Shown one piece after another: positions 1 through 6,525 of a stretch of DNA of 6,525 nt; the stretch's first letter is position 1, and each line of letters begins with the position of its first letter. Source of the stretch: a bacterium (GTDB lineage Bacteria > Blakebacterota > Blakebacteria > Blakebacterales > Blakebacteraceae); the NCBI GenBank assembly GCA_025774615.1, contig JALGVQ010000160.1, positions 1 to 6,525 of the forward strand, given 5' to 3'. The position numbers and the translations under genes are program-made. Below the pieces are notes generated by a model, which had not been told where the DNA came from, searched no databases, and worked only from the letters and a program-made list of their open reading frames with translations.

Positions 1-12
1 TATATCCCGAAA

Positions 13-1161
13 TCACCCTCCCGGTCGAACGGGCTGGATCCAGGCGCATTCCACATCCCCGGCAGCATACGGGTTCGGATGCGGTCTTGAGGAGATCACC
101 TTCGCTCGGACATACAGTTCATCCCCCTGAAAGCGATAGATCGCCGGATTCCTGTTCGTTTCGAACAAAATCTCCCCCGCGTCTCCGGTCGTGTCCCCAT
201 CCTGCCTGGTACCGATGAACCGGGTGATGTATTCCACCCCTTCCTCAGCCTCGATATCGATCACCAATCGACGCTTCGAGGTTCTGATATCCCCCAGCGT
301 CACACCGCTGCTTCCGTAGAAATCACCCCTCCGATAGGCATCTATGAGAGCTCGCTCGGTCAGTTCGTTGGCCCTCACCATCACCCAGGCGCGTCCGGGG
401 TTCGCTTTCGAAGGTCCGAATTCAAGGAAATGGTGGGCGTCATCGGTAGCCACACCATAGAGAAGCCGTGACGCCAGATCGCCCGATCCCCCGGTGAGAC
501 GATGGGTCAAAGCCAGATCCCACATCTCCTCGGTTCCTGGATGTTCGTCATCCCCGTAGTTCCGTACTGAGGGGTGACCATTAAAGACCTCGAAGAACCC
601 CGTACCCTGGATAGCCGCGAGATGTTCCCAGGTAAGCCCCCAGCCGAAGTTGGGATGGTTGAAATGGATCAGCCCCGGTTGTCCAGATCCGGCCTGTGTC
701 TGCCGGGCGATCTCGAGATTCCTCTCGATTGTCTGCCTGAGACTGTTTCCCCCCTGAGCAGGAATGGTCTCACCCGGATTGATCACATTCATGTGCACCG
801 GATGCCCGTCATAACTGTCAGTGAGTTCTTCACCTTCAATGAGAAGGAATACTCCGGCCATGTTAAATCGATCCTGCAGCTCTTCCAGGGTTTTCAGCCG
901 TACGGGGGGATCACCCCTGAAGCGTTCCCCCACCTGCAGAGTGTTATGGTCCGAGATGACGAGGAATTGATATCCGTGTGATCGGTACCACTCGGCAACC
1001 ACTTCAGGAGCGGCATCGCCATCACTCCAGAGCGAATGCGTGTGAGTGTTTCCCTGCCACCAGACAGCAGGCTGACCGGTCTGACTGCAGCCCACGATAG
1101 TTACCGCAAGTATAACTAGAGATATTCTCAGGATGTTACGTATTACCAAGATATTGCGCAT
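13..1161 (-). CDS. Exported PHP-domain metallohydrolase, predicted lipoprotein
   Basis: This is a complete 382-residue protein with an ATG start and TGA stop. The N-terminus has basic residues, a hydrophobic run (about residues 11-23) and a lipobox IVGC with the lipidated cysteine at C25, so a membrane-anchored lipoprotein is predicted. The PHP fold follows: NTHTHS (H40, H42), D47 in SDGD, SDHN (D71, H72), GEEL (E111), H123 in HMNVIN, HFNHPNFGWG (H166, H169), E191 in a FEVFNGHP segment, and ATDDAHH (D240, D241, H243). These are the expected metal ligands of the PHP superfamily. A beta-rich tail (about 298-382) ends in an AWIQPV motif, as in exported PHP/CehA-McbA-like proteins. Family members hydrolyse phosphoesters or related bonds, but the substrate here is unknown. 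The start is supported by GGGAG eight bases upstream. The gene starts 14 bases after hutI stops, so it is probably cotranscribed with it. The fold is secure; the function is not. Confidence 0.9.
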   Translation of the reverse strand: MRNILVIRNILRISLVILAVTIVGCSQTGQPAVWWQGNTHTHSLWSDGDAAPEVVAEWYRSHGYQFLVISDHNTLQVGERFRGDPPVRLKTLEELQDRFNMAGVFLLIEGEELTDSYDGHPVHMNVINPGETIPAQGGNSLRQTIERNLEIARQTQAGSGQPGLIHFNHPNFGWGLTWEHLAAIQGTGFFEVFNGHPSVRNYGDDEHPGTEEMWDLALTHRLTGGSGDLASRLLYGVATDDAHHFLEFGPSKANPGRAWVMVRANELTERALIDAYRRGDFYGSSGVTLGDIRTSKRRLVIDIEAEEGVEYITRFIGTRQDGDTTGDAGEILFETNRNPAIYRFQGDELYVRAKVISSRPHPNPYAAGDVECAWIQPVRPGG

Positions 1162-1169
1162 TCAGTCAG

Positions 1170-1175
1170 CTCCCA
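1170..1175 (-). promoter_or_regulatory. Shine-Dalgarno site of the PHP lipoprotein gene
   Basis: The minus strand reads TGGGAG here, immediately after the hutI TGA stop (1176-1178), with eight bases before the ATG at 1159-1161. The site fixes the start of the PHP gene. Its position against the hutI stop suggests that ribosomes finishing hutI can restart on this gene. Confidence 0.65.
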
Positions 1176-2459
1176 TCAATCGAATGAGAGAATCTCTCCT
1201 CCCACGACGCTCATGATAACAAGCGGATGCCCGGCGGCATAGGGGATCATCCGGTAGTCATCAGCGTCCCAGAGTACGAAATCGGAGGCCATTCCGGGAA
1301 AGAGTTTTCCGATCTGTTCGCCGAAACCGAGTGCGCGGGCCGCGTTGGCGGTCACCGCCTGCATGGCTTCAGCCGGGTGCATGTGGAGCAGGCTGCAGGC
1401 AAACGTGGTCATCAGGGGCAGGCTCAGGAATGTGGAGGATCCGGGATTGAAATCGGTTGCGATCGCTACCGTCGCGCCGGCTTCCAGAAGATCACGAGCC
1501 GGGGCATGCTTCTCCTTACCGAGGAATACCGTCGTGCCGGGCAGTACGACTCCCACTGTCTGTGAACCGGCCAGGGCCTCGATCCCCGATGGTGTCACTG
1601 CGGCCAGGTGATCAGCTGAAAGAGCCCCGATCGTGGTTGCCATCTCGGTGCCCCCGATGGCATCGAACTCATCACTGTGGATTTTTGCCTTCAGTCCATG
1701 TTCCTGTCCCGCGGTAAGAATCCGTTCCGCCTCTTCGGTGGTGTATACGCCGGTTTCGCAGAAGACATCGCAGTATCGGGCGATCCCCTGTGCCTGAACC
1801 ACCGGCAGCATCTCATTGATGATCAGATCTATATAGGCATTTCGATCTGACCTGTACTCATCAGGTATCTCGTGCGCGCCCATGAATGTGGGAAGGATCC
1901 GGAGCGGAACCTCACCATCCAGCTCATCGATTATCGCCAGAGCCTTCAGTTCAGCCTCAAGAGAGAGACCGTAGCCACTCTTGATCTCAACGGTCGTGGT
2001 TCCCGACAGAGCCATTGCCTGAAGCCGCACGGTTGCCTGATCGGCAAGTTCGACCGAGCCGGCCTCCCGGAACCTGCGGACCGAGGACCGGATACCTCCC
2101 CCACCGGCAGCGATCTCCTGGTAACTCACACCAACGCTTCGCATGGCATACTCGTCCTGCCGGGAACCGGCAAAGAGGAGGTGTGTGTGGCAATCGATGA
2201 GCCCTGGTGTCACCAGTCCTCCTGCGGCATCCACTTCGATCGCGTCTGAATGCTCCACCGCGTCTTCGAGATCGGCTTCCGGACCGACAAAGATCAGCTC
2301 TCCGTCACGGGAGGCCAGTGCCGCATCGGGGATCAGTTCCGGATTGAAGGTGCTTCGCTCAAGACCGCGATCGTCATCTGCAGGGGAGGGAGAGGGACAT
2401 GCCGTATACAGCTGTCCTATCCCGGTTGTGATGAGATCGGCTACAGGTTTCCCACTCAC
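1176..2459 (-). CDS. hutI: Imidazolonepropionase (histidine degradation)
   Basis: The enzyme hydrolyses 4-imidazolone-5-propionate to N-formimino-L-glutamate, the third step of histidine catabolism, in the cytoplasm. The 427-residue protein shows the amidohydrolase-superfamily layout: PGLIDCHTHLLFAGSR with metal ligands H91 and H93, EIKSGYGL (E158-L165), FMGAHEIP (H196), CDVFCETGVY, KIHSDEF (H261, E264), SADHL (H284), LPGTT and ATDFNPGSS (D336). H91, H93, H261 and D336 match the metal-binding set known from Bacillus HutI. It is about 15-25 residues longer than usual. The extra length is mainly a low-complexity stretch near residues 21-45 (CPSPSPADDD and following), before the beta-sandwich segment RDGELIFVGP. 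Translation starts at GTG, supported by a purine-rich SD. It lies 26 bases downstream of hutU, which makes the next-earlier pathway enzyme. The assignment is very secure. Confidence 0.97.
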   Translation of the reverse strand: MSGKPVADLITTGIGQLYTACPSPSPADDDRGLERSTFNPELIPDAALASRDGELIFVGPEADLEDAVEHSDAIEVDAAGGLVTPGLIDCHTHLLFAGSRQDEYAMRSVGVSYQEIAAGGGGIRSSVRRFREAGSVELADQATVRLQAMALSGTTTVEIKSGYGLSLEAELKALAIIDELDGEVPLRILPTFMGAHEIPDEYRSDRNAYIDLIINEMLPVVQAQGIARYCDVFCETGVYTTEEAERILTAGQEHGLKAKIHSDEFDAIGGTEMATTIGALSADHLAAVTPSGIEALAGSQTVGVVLPGTTVFLGKEKHAPARDLLEAGATVAIATDFNPGSSTFLSLPLMTTFACSLLHMHPAEAMQAVTANAARALGFGEQIGKLFPGMASDFVLWDADDYRMIPYAAGHPLVIMSVVGGEILSFD

Positions 2460-2464
2460 TGCTG

Positions 2465-2475
2465 CTTCCCTTCTC
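2465..2475 (-). promoter_or_regulatory. Shine-Dalgarno site supporting the GTG start of hutI
   Basis: The minus strand reads GAGAAGGGAAG a few bases upstream of the GTG at 2457-2459, inside the 26-base gap after the hutU TAG stop (2486-2488). The purine-rich core AAGGGA is at good spacing and argues for this non-ATG start. The reading frame stays open upstream into the hutU end, so a slightly longer form cannot be formally excluded. Confidence 0.6.
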
Positions 2476-2485
2476 TGCTCACCGG

Positions 2486-4135
2486 CTACCGGGGTATTTT
2501 CACATTCTGTGCCTCAGCGACCTTTTCCGCCTCTTCATATCCGGCGTGCGCGTGACGTGCCACACCGATCGCGGGGTCGTTGGTAAGCACCCGTTCCAGC
2601 CTGGCTGCCGCTTCCGGTGTTCCATCAGCGACTATCACCTGTCCCGCGTGTGTTGAATAGCCTATACCCACACCGCCGCCGTTATGGATGCTCACCCAGG
2701 TAGCACCCGATGCGGTGTTGAGCATGGCGTTCAACAACGGCCAGTCGGCTATGGCGTCTGAACCATCCTTCATCCCCTCTGTCTCACGATAGGGACTGGC
2801 GACCGATCCTGTGTCGAGATGATCTCTGCCGATGACGATAGGGGCTTTCAGCTCGCCATTGGCCACCAGGTCGTTCATTGCCACTCCGAAACGGGCTCGC
2901 TCTCCAAGCCCGAGCCAGCAGATGCGTGCAGGCAATCCCTGCTGGGGAACCCTGTCCCTCGCCAGCGTGATCCAGCGCTTCAGTACCGTATCCTCCGGGA
3001 AGAGCTCCAGCACCAGATCGTCGGTCCTGAGGATATCATCCCGATCACCGGAAAGCGCTACCCAGCGGAACGGTCCCCGACCTTCACAGAACATGGGGCG
3101 GATGTACGCGGGTACGAATCCCGGAAAATCGAATGCATCGGCAACACCAGCCCGGCTTGCCTGGCCCCTGATGTTGTTGCCGTAGTCGAAGGTGATGGCC
3201 CCCCTCTTCTGCAGTTCGAGCATGGCCTCAACGTGACGTGCCATACCTGCATACGAACGCTCGATAAACCCATCCGGATCGCTTGAGCGCATTGCCTCGG
3301 CTTCCTTGAAGCTTATTCCCGGAGGGACATATCCGTTCAGTTCATCATGCGCTGACGTCTGGTCAGTGAGCATATCAGGTACAATATCCCGCTCGATCAT
3401 CCGCTCCAGCAGTTCGACCGCATTGCCGAGCCACGCGATACTGACCGCCTCTCCGGCCTCCTTCGCCGATATACCGCGGTCGATCGCACTGTCAAGATCC
3501 AGCACCTTTTCGTCCAGGTAGCCGTGATCGAGTCGTCGATCGATACGGCTCTCATCCACTTCTGCGAAGAGAGCTGCTGCGCCACAGAAAACAGCCGCGA
3601 GAGGCTGGGCTCCCCCCATTCCGCCAAGGCCTGCTGATACGAGGAGACGCCCTTCCATGTCCCCCCCGAAATGCATCGTCGCCGCTGCTGAGAAGGTTTC
3701 GTATGTACCCTGCACGATTCCCTGGGTACCGATGTATATCCAGGAACCGGCGGTCATCTGACCGAACATCGTCAGTCCGAGTTTTTCATACTCCCTGAAA
3801 TGATCCCAGTCCGACCATTGCGGCACGATGTTGGCATTTGCGATGAGGACGCGGGGCGCTTCGGCATGCGTCCTGAATACACCGACAGCTCGACCCGACT
3901 GCACCAGCAGTGTCTCATCCGGTTCGAGAGTCTTCAGTGCCCGTACGATGCGGTGGTAATCGTCCCACGATCTCGCAGCCCGTCCCGACCCACCATAAAT
4001 GACCAGGTCCTCCGGCCGCTCCGCGACCTCAGGGTCGAGGTTGTTCATCAGCATGCGCATGGCCGCTTCCGCGCCCCATGTCATACAGGTCAGTTCGGTG
4101 GTCCGTGGTGCCCTTACCGGAGTGTACTCAGTCAT
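2486..4135 (-). CDS. hutU: Urocanate hydratase (urocanase)
   Basis: The enzyme converts trans-urocanate to 4-imidazolone-5-propionate, the second step of histidine degradation, using tightly bound NAD+ as an electrophile. At 549 residues it has normal bacterial length. It aligns by eye from the N-terminal [10 protein letters not shown] segment to the end. Visible landmarks are [14 protein letters not shown] (26-39), [11 protein letters not shown] (45-55), [20 protein letters not shown] (125-144), the NAD-binding GLGGMGGAQ (169-177), [43 protein letters not shown], the LPARICW signature with active-site C406 (Cys410 in Pseudomonas), and GRDHLDTGS. The signature phenylalanine before QGLP is a glutamine (Q398). 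N485 replaces the second His of the common HHGGGVG motif; as I recall, Asn also occurs there in eukaryotic urocanases. The ATG has GGAG eleven bases upstream, a rather long spacing. The gene sits between the TPR lipoprotein gene (33 bases) and hutI (26 bases). The identity is certain. Confidence 0.98.
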   Translation of the reverse strand: MTEYTPVRAPRTTELTCMTWGAEAAMRMLMNNLDPEVAERPEDLVIYGGSGRAARSWDDYHRIVRALKTLEPDETLLVQSGRAVGVFRTHAEAPRVLIANANIVPQWSDWDHFREYEKLGLTMFGQMTAGSWIYIGTQGIVQGTYETFSAAATMHFGGDMEGRLLVSAGLGGMGGAQPLAAVFCGAAALFAEVDESRIDRRLDHGYLDEKVLDLDSAIDRGISAKEAGEAVSIAWLGNAVELLERMIERDIVPDMLTDQTSAHDELNGYVPPGISFKEAEAMRSSDPDGFIERSYAGMARHVEAMLELQKRGAITFDYGNNIRGQASRAGVADAFDFPGFVPAYIRPMFCEGRGPFRWVALSGDRDDILRTDDLVLELFPEDTVLKRWITLARDRVPQQGLPARICWLGLGERARFGVAMNDLVANGELKAPIVIGRDHLDTGSVASPYRETEGMKDGSDAIADWPLLNAMLNTASGATWVSIHNGGGVGIGYSTHAGQVIVADGTPEAAARLERVLTNDPAIGVARHAHAGYEEAEKVAEAQNVKIPR

Positions 4136-4168
4136 CGCCGTAGATTCTCCATCTCAAGTCGTTGTCAT

Positions 4169-4840
4169 TCAGAAGGGCGAGCCGTTCAGTGCTGTCAGGC
4201 GGGACAGGTCATCGAGCAGCAGCTGAGCGCTCCCGCCATGGCTGATACCCGGTTCGATGATGTCCAGTTGATCACCGCACTGGACGAAACTTCCCCGCAC
4301 CCAGTAGGCCTTCGCAAGCACAAGGCGGAGATGGATATGGGTTATCGCACTGTTCCTGCTGAACACCCATTGCGTTGTCCCACTTATATCCGCCTGGGTT
4401 CCAAGAGCGATCTCTGCCCAGTATACCACCTCGTCCTGATTCCCGAGCGCGCTGAACACAAAGGCTCCTCCAGCCCAGATATCAGGATCATCGAAGCTGA
4501 GTTCCTTCGCGGTGACCAGTGCCGTCCGGGCGTCATTGAACTGACCGAGATACGCCAGCGACCAGCCACGGCCATGGAGTGCGTCGGGATGCTGTGAAAG
4601 TTCCAGAAGTGCGTCATCGAAACTGGCCAGAGCCTCTGTGTACTGCTCATTTGCGAAGAAGGCCCATCCCTCATTGATGAGTCTGTCGACTTCATCCAGG
4701 CGAGTGGGCCCTTTGTTCCCGCAGCTGGTGAGCATCCCGCCGGCAATGATCACCAGCGAGGCGAGTACGATGACCAGCGGCAGGGAGCGTGATCGACCGG
4801 AGATTCTTTCTCTATTCTGCATCATTTCCGTTCCTGTCAT
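4169..4840 (-). CDS. TPR-repeat lipoprotein of unknown role
   Basis: This 223-residue protein has an ATG start and TGA stop. Residues 8-20 are basic, residues 20-35 form a hydrophobic segment, and the lipobox LTSC places the lipid on C40, so it is predicted to be exported and membrane-anchored. The mature part contains helical repeats of TPR type: about residues 53-84 (INEGWAFFANEQYTEALASF), 86-118 (ALHGRGWSLAYLGQFNDA) and 120-147 (AGGAFVFSALGNQDEVVYWA). A degenerate fourth repeat lies near 168-196 (LVLAKAYWVRGSFVQC). No enzymatic motif is seen. Such proteins usually act as binding scaffolds in envelope assemblies or with secreted partners. The start lies 10 bases after the upstream secreted protein stops, so the two may work together; this is inference. 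An alternative start at the ATG of residue 6 or 7, preceded by GGAACGGAA, would still leave a full signal peptide. Confidence 0.88.
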   Translation of the reverse strand: MTGTEMMQNRERISGRSRSLPLVIVLASLVIIAGGMLTSCGNKGPTRLDEVDRLINEGWAFFANEQYTEALASFDDALLELSQHPDALHGRGWSLAYLGQFNDARTALVTAKELSFDDPDIWAGGAFVFSALGNQDEVVYWAEIALGTQADISGTTQWVFSRNSAITHIHLRLVLAKAYWVRGSFVQCGDQLDIIEPGISHGGSAQLLLDDLSRLTALNGSPF

Positions 4841-4847
4841 GATTCGG

Positions 4848-4853
4848 CCCTCA
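4848..4853 (-). promoter_or_regulatory. Shine-Dalgarno overlapping the upstream stop codon
   Basis: The minus strand reads TGAGGG: the TGA is the stop codon of the large secreted protein, and GAGGG is the ribosome binding site of the TPR lipoprotein gene, seven bases before its ATG. This arrangement is typical of translational coupling and supports both the operon reading and the chosen start of the TPR gene. Confidence 0.65.
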
Positions 4854-6525
4854 GCGGAGGAGGAGCATTTTACGAGTGATCACGGTTCTTCCCACTTCCA
4901 GCCTGTACAGATAGATACCAGTCGCGACCTGTCTGCCCGAGGAATCTGTTCCTTCCCAGGTGACCGTATGTGTGCCGACTCCCGATGCACCGTCTACCAG
5001 CGTACGCACGACCTGTCCCCGTACGTTCAGCACCGTGAGCCTGACGTGCTGACCCGCAGAGGATCCGGGTACGCGGTAACTGATGACCGTGCGCGGATTG
5101 AACGGATTAGGCGCGTTACCAAGTAGTTCCACGCCCGATTCGTTCGCTGCCGCCGGAGCACTTCCTCGCGCCAGACGATACCAACCGCCTCCCGGTATCG
5201 AACCACGGGCGGCACCCCTCTCGATGACGACATCTCCCGACACACTCTCCCACAGGGATTCATTCCATCGCTCGAAATGGAAGTCCTCACCCTCACGGGC
5301 AAATCCATGCACCGGAAGTGCAAGCTGTGTGCCGGCCACCGGACCCTGCCACTGCTCCGGACTGATCGAAACCACCGGTGCTTCAAGCACCGGATCGTCC
5401 TGTTCGGGAGCCCCGGGCAATCCATCGGGGATCATGTCATACGGGATCAGCATCAGAGTTGTCCCCCGGTGAGTCCCGGGCGGTACATCGACCGTGACGG
5501 TACCCGATCTTCCTCGTGAGATGAGCAGTGCCGGAGATCCCTCTCCGAGCATCGAGACGGTCGCAGTGAGGTCATCGGTGTCACTCAGTCCGCCGTACCG
5601 GTCAAACCCCTCCACGCTGATGTCGACCTGGCCTGCCTGCAGTATGACCGGTGTCGGATCGACGATGGCCAATCCACCAAGGGTGCCCTCAAAAAGCAGA
5701 TTCGTCGCACTGCCCCCCGCGGGCGTCCAGGTACCGCTGCTCATCCCATGGTGAAGCGGTTCATTGCCGGTCACATACACCTCAGCCCGGGATGGGAAAA
5801 GGGGATGCTGGATCAGACCGATCCCTACAGAGGGTGCCGTAACGTCCTGGTAGGTGAATTCAGCCCGTATCATCCAATCTCCGAGCAGTGCCTGATCATT
5901 GGCTGCGTAATTGCCCAGGGGATTCCAGGTGCTGGAAGCAGATTCCCTGAGAAAGGAGCGTAACATTTTTTGGGTCAGGTCTGAATAGCCGATGAAGTGA
6001 TCTGAAGCGATGAGTGAGATCAGATAGTCATCGCCGGCGTCTGTATACAATCCGGGATCGGGCACCGGCATATAGAGCCAGCCCTCCTCCTGGAACCGGG
6101 GAGAGACAGTTGCCAAGTATATCGGTGTTTCGTCGATGATCCAGGTGCCGGGCGAGGCTGCGTTCTCAGTCATGAGACGTATTGTGATCTCCGCGTCCGA
6201 ATCGCCGAGATAATATACCCAGACACCGGTGATCTTCGCCGGGGCAACCTCCGGAGTTACGCGGAGCCCGATGTGCCAGAAATCAGGCAACGACAGCTTG
6301 ATCCCCGGTCGTCCGGTCTCATATCGTACCAACCCCTCATCACCCTGCGTTCCGGTTGTTGCCACACGAAACGAGTCGGTAGGATTATCCGATTCATTGG
6401 TGAGGATCACTGCGGCCTCAGGCCATGTAATCCCCATGCCTGAGACCGAAATGCCGGCGGCAGTCAGAGGATCGACATCCCAGGTAGTACCGGGATCCAT
6501 CTTTGCGAGTGAAGCAGTCACTCCC
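4851..6525 (-). CDS. Secreted beta-rich protein with C-terminal FlgD-like/T9SS-type domain (5' end missing)
   Basis: Only the C-terminal part is present. The frame is open to the window edge, and no signal peptide follows the first in-window start-like codon (GTG at 6519-6521, residue 1 for numbering). The true start is therefore probably outside. About 557 residues are visible. Residues 80-225 look like a beta-sandwich ending in a WMIRAEFTY strand. Residues 226-330 suggest an Ig-like region. Residues 331-452 hold a TVTVDVPPGTHRGTTLML segment and an FERWNESLWESVSG segment, weakly reminiscent of ZU5-like modules. Residues 469-556 form a clear FlgD-like Ig domain, with NAPNPFNPRTVISY, VRLTVLNVRGQVVRTL, WEGTDSSGRQVATGIYLYRL and a basic TRKMLLLR end. 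This module is common at the end of exported proteins in FCB-group bacteria, where related tails serve type IX secretion. The missing N-terminal part may carry an enzyme domain, but none is visible, so no activity is assigned. Confidence 0.85.
   Translation of the reverse strand, partial: GVTASLAKMDPGTTWDVDPLTAAGISVSGMGITWPEAAVILTNESDNPTDSFRVATTGTQGDEGLVRYETGRPGIKLSLPDFWHIGLRVTPEVAPAKITGVWVYYLGDSDAEITIRLMTENAASPGTWIIDETPIYLATVSPRFQEEGWLYMPVPDPGLYTDAGDDYLISLIASDHFIGYSDLTQKMLRSFLRESASSTWNPLGNYAANDQALLGDWMIRAEFTYQDVTAPSVGIGLIQHPLFPSRAEVYVTGNEPLHHGMSSGTWTPAGGSATNLLFEGTLGGLAIVDPTPVILQAGQVDISVEGFDRYGGLSDTDDLTATVSMLGEGSPALLISRGRSGTVTVDVPPGTHRGTTLMLIPYDMIPDGLPGAPEQDDPVLEAPVVSISPEQWQGPVAGTQLALPVHGFAREGEDFHFERWNESLWESVSGDVVIERGAARGSIPGGGWYRLARGSAPAAANESGVELLGNAPNPFNPRTVISYRVPGSSAGQHVRLTVLNVRGQVVRTLVDGASGVGTHTVTWEGTDSSGRQVATGIYLYRLEVGRTVITRKMLLLR

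Noticed and set aside
1-12. Possible terminator after the PHP lipoprotein gene
   Set aside because: Only 12 bases follow the stop codon before the window ends, too few to show or exclude a hairpin and T-run.
574-981. A 135-codon plus-strand frame inside the PHP lipoprotein gene
   Set aside because: It lies wholly antisense to a confidently assigned gene with conserved metal-binding motifs. No domain is recognisable in its translation.
2819-3286. Plus-strand frames of 155 and 117 codons opposite hutU
   Set aside because: They overlap each other and sit opposite the most conserved part of urocanase, so they are by-products of hutU codon use.
4136-4168. Possible promoter or regulatory element for hutU in the 33-base gap
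   Set aside because: The gap is the largest in the window but too short for a full promoter plus operator. It shows a GGAG ribosome binding site and no convincing -35/-10 pair or hairpin.
3800-4597. A 265-codon open frame on the plus strand opposite the hutU start and the TPR lipoprotein gene
   Set aside because: It crosses two well-supported minus-strand genes and their gap. Its translation is rich in Arg, Ser, His and Cys with no recognisable domain, as expected for an antisense frame in G+C-rich coding DNA.
6519-6521. GTG as the true start of the large secreted protein
   Set aside because: The residues after it do not form a signal peptide, and the frame stays open to the window edge. 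The sequence reads like the interior of a larger exported protein.

Overview
The window is a compact bacterial segment of roughly 57% G+C (estimated from a few lines). It is read entirely from the minus strand. Five genes, the first cut by the window edge, lie head to tail with gaps of only 10, 33, 26 and 14 bases. Nothing resembling a promoter or terminator separates them, so they are most simply read as one transcription unit. In order of transcription (high to low coordinate) they are: the C-terminal part of a large exported beta-rich protein ending in a FlgD-like/T9SS-like Ig domain; a small TPR lipoprotein; urocanate hydratase (hutU); imidazolonepropionase (hutI); and an exported PHP-domain metallohydrolase lipoprotein.

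The only pathway that can be named firmly is histidine degradation. HutU converts urocanate to 4-imidazolone-5-propionate, and HutI opens that ring to N-formimino-L-glutamate. Both enzymes look complete and keep their main catalytic or metal-binding residues. Histidine ammonia-lyase (hutH) and the enzymes that process formiminoglutamate are not in the window. The three flanking proteins are predicted to be exported: two carry clear lipoprotein signal peptides, and the third has a C-terminal domain typical of secreted proteins. Whether they take part in peptide or histidine scavenging, or are only neighbours, cannot be decided from the sequence.

The organism is probably an uncultured Gram-negative bacterium of the FCB supergroup or a related candidate phylum (the Eisenbacteria, Krumholzibacteria, Fermentibacteria or Latescibacteria type). 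The reasons are the C-terminal module beginning NAPNPFNP and ending in a GIYLYRLE...TRKMLLLR pattern, together with abundant lipoproteins. This placement is inference from protein style, not a phylogenetic result.

Layout by region: 1-12 is a short tail after the last stop codon; 13-1161 PHP lipoprotein; 1176-2459 hutI; 2486-4135 hutU; 4169-4840 TPR lipoprotein; 4851-6525 partial secreted protein. No stretch above 300 bases lacks a gene. I saw no tRNA, rRNA, CRISPR array, insertion sequence or long repeat. I did not find a clearly novel system. The points most worth a second look are the mixing of hut genes with envelope proteins, the exported PHP enzyme of unknown substrate, and a marked excess of GATC sites.
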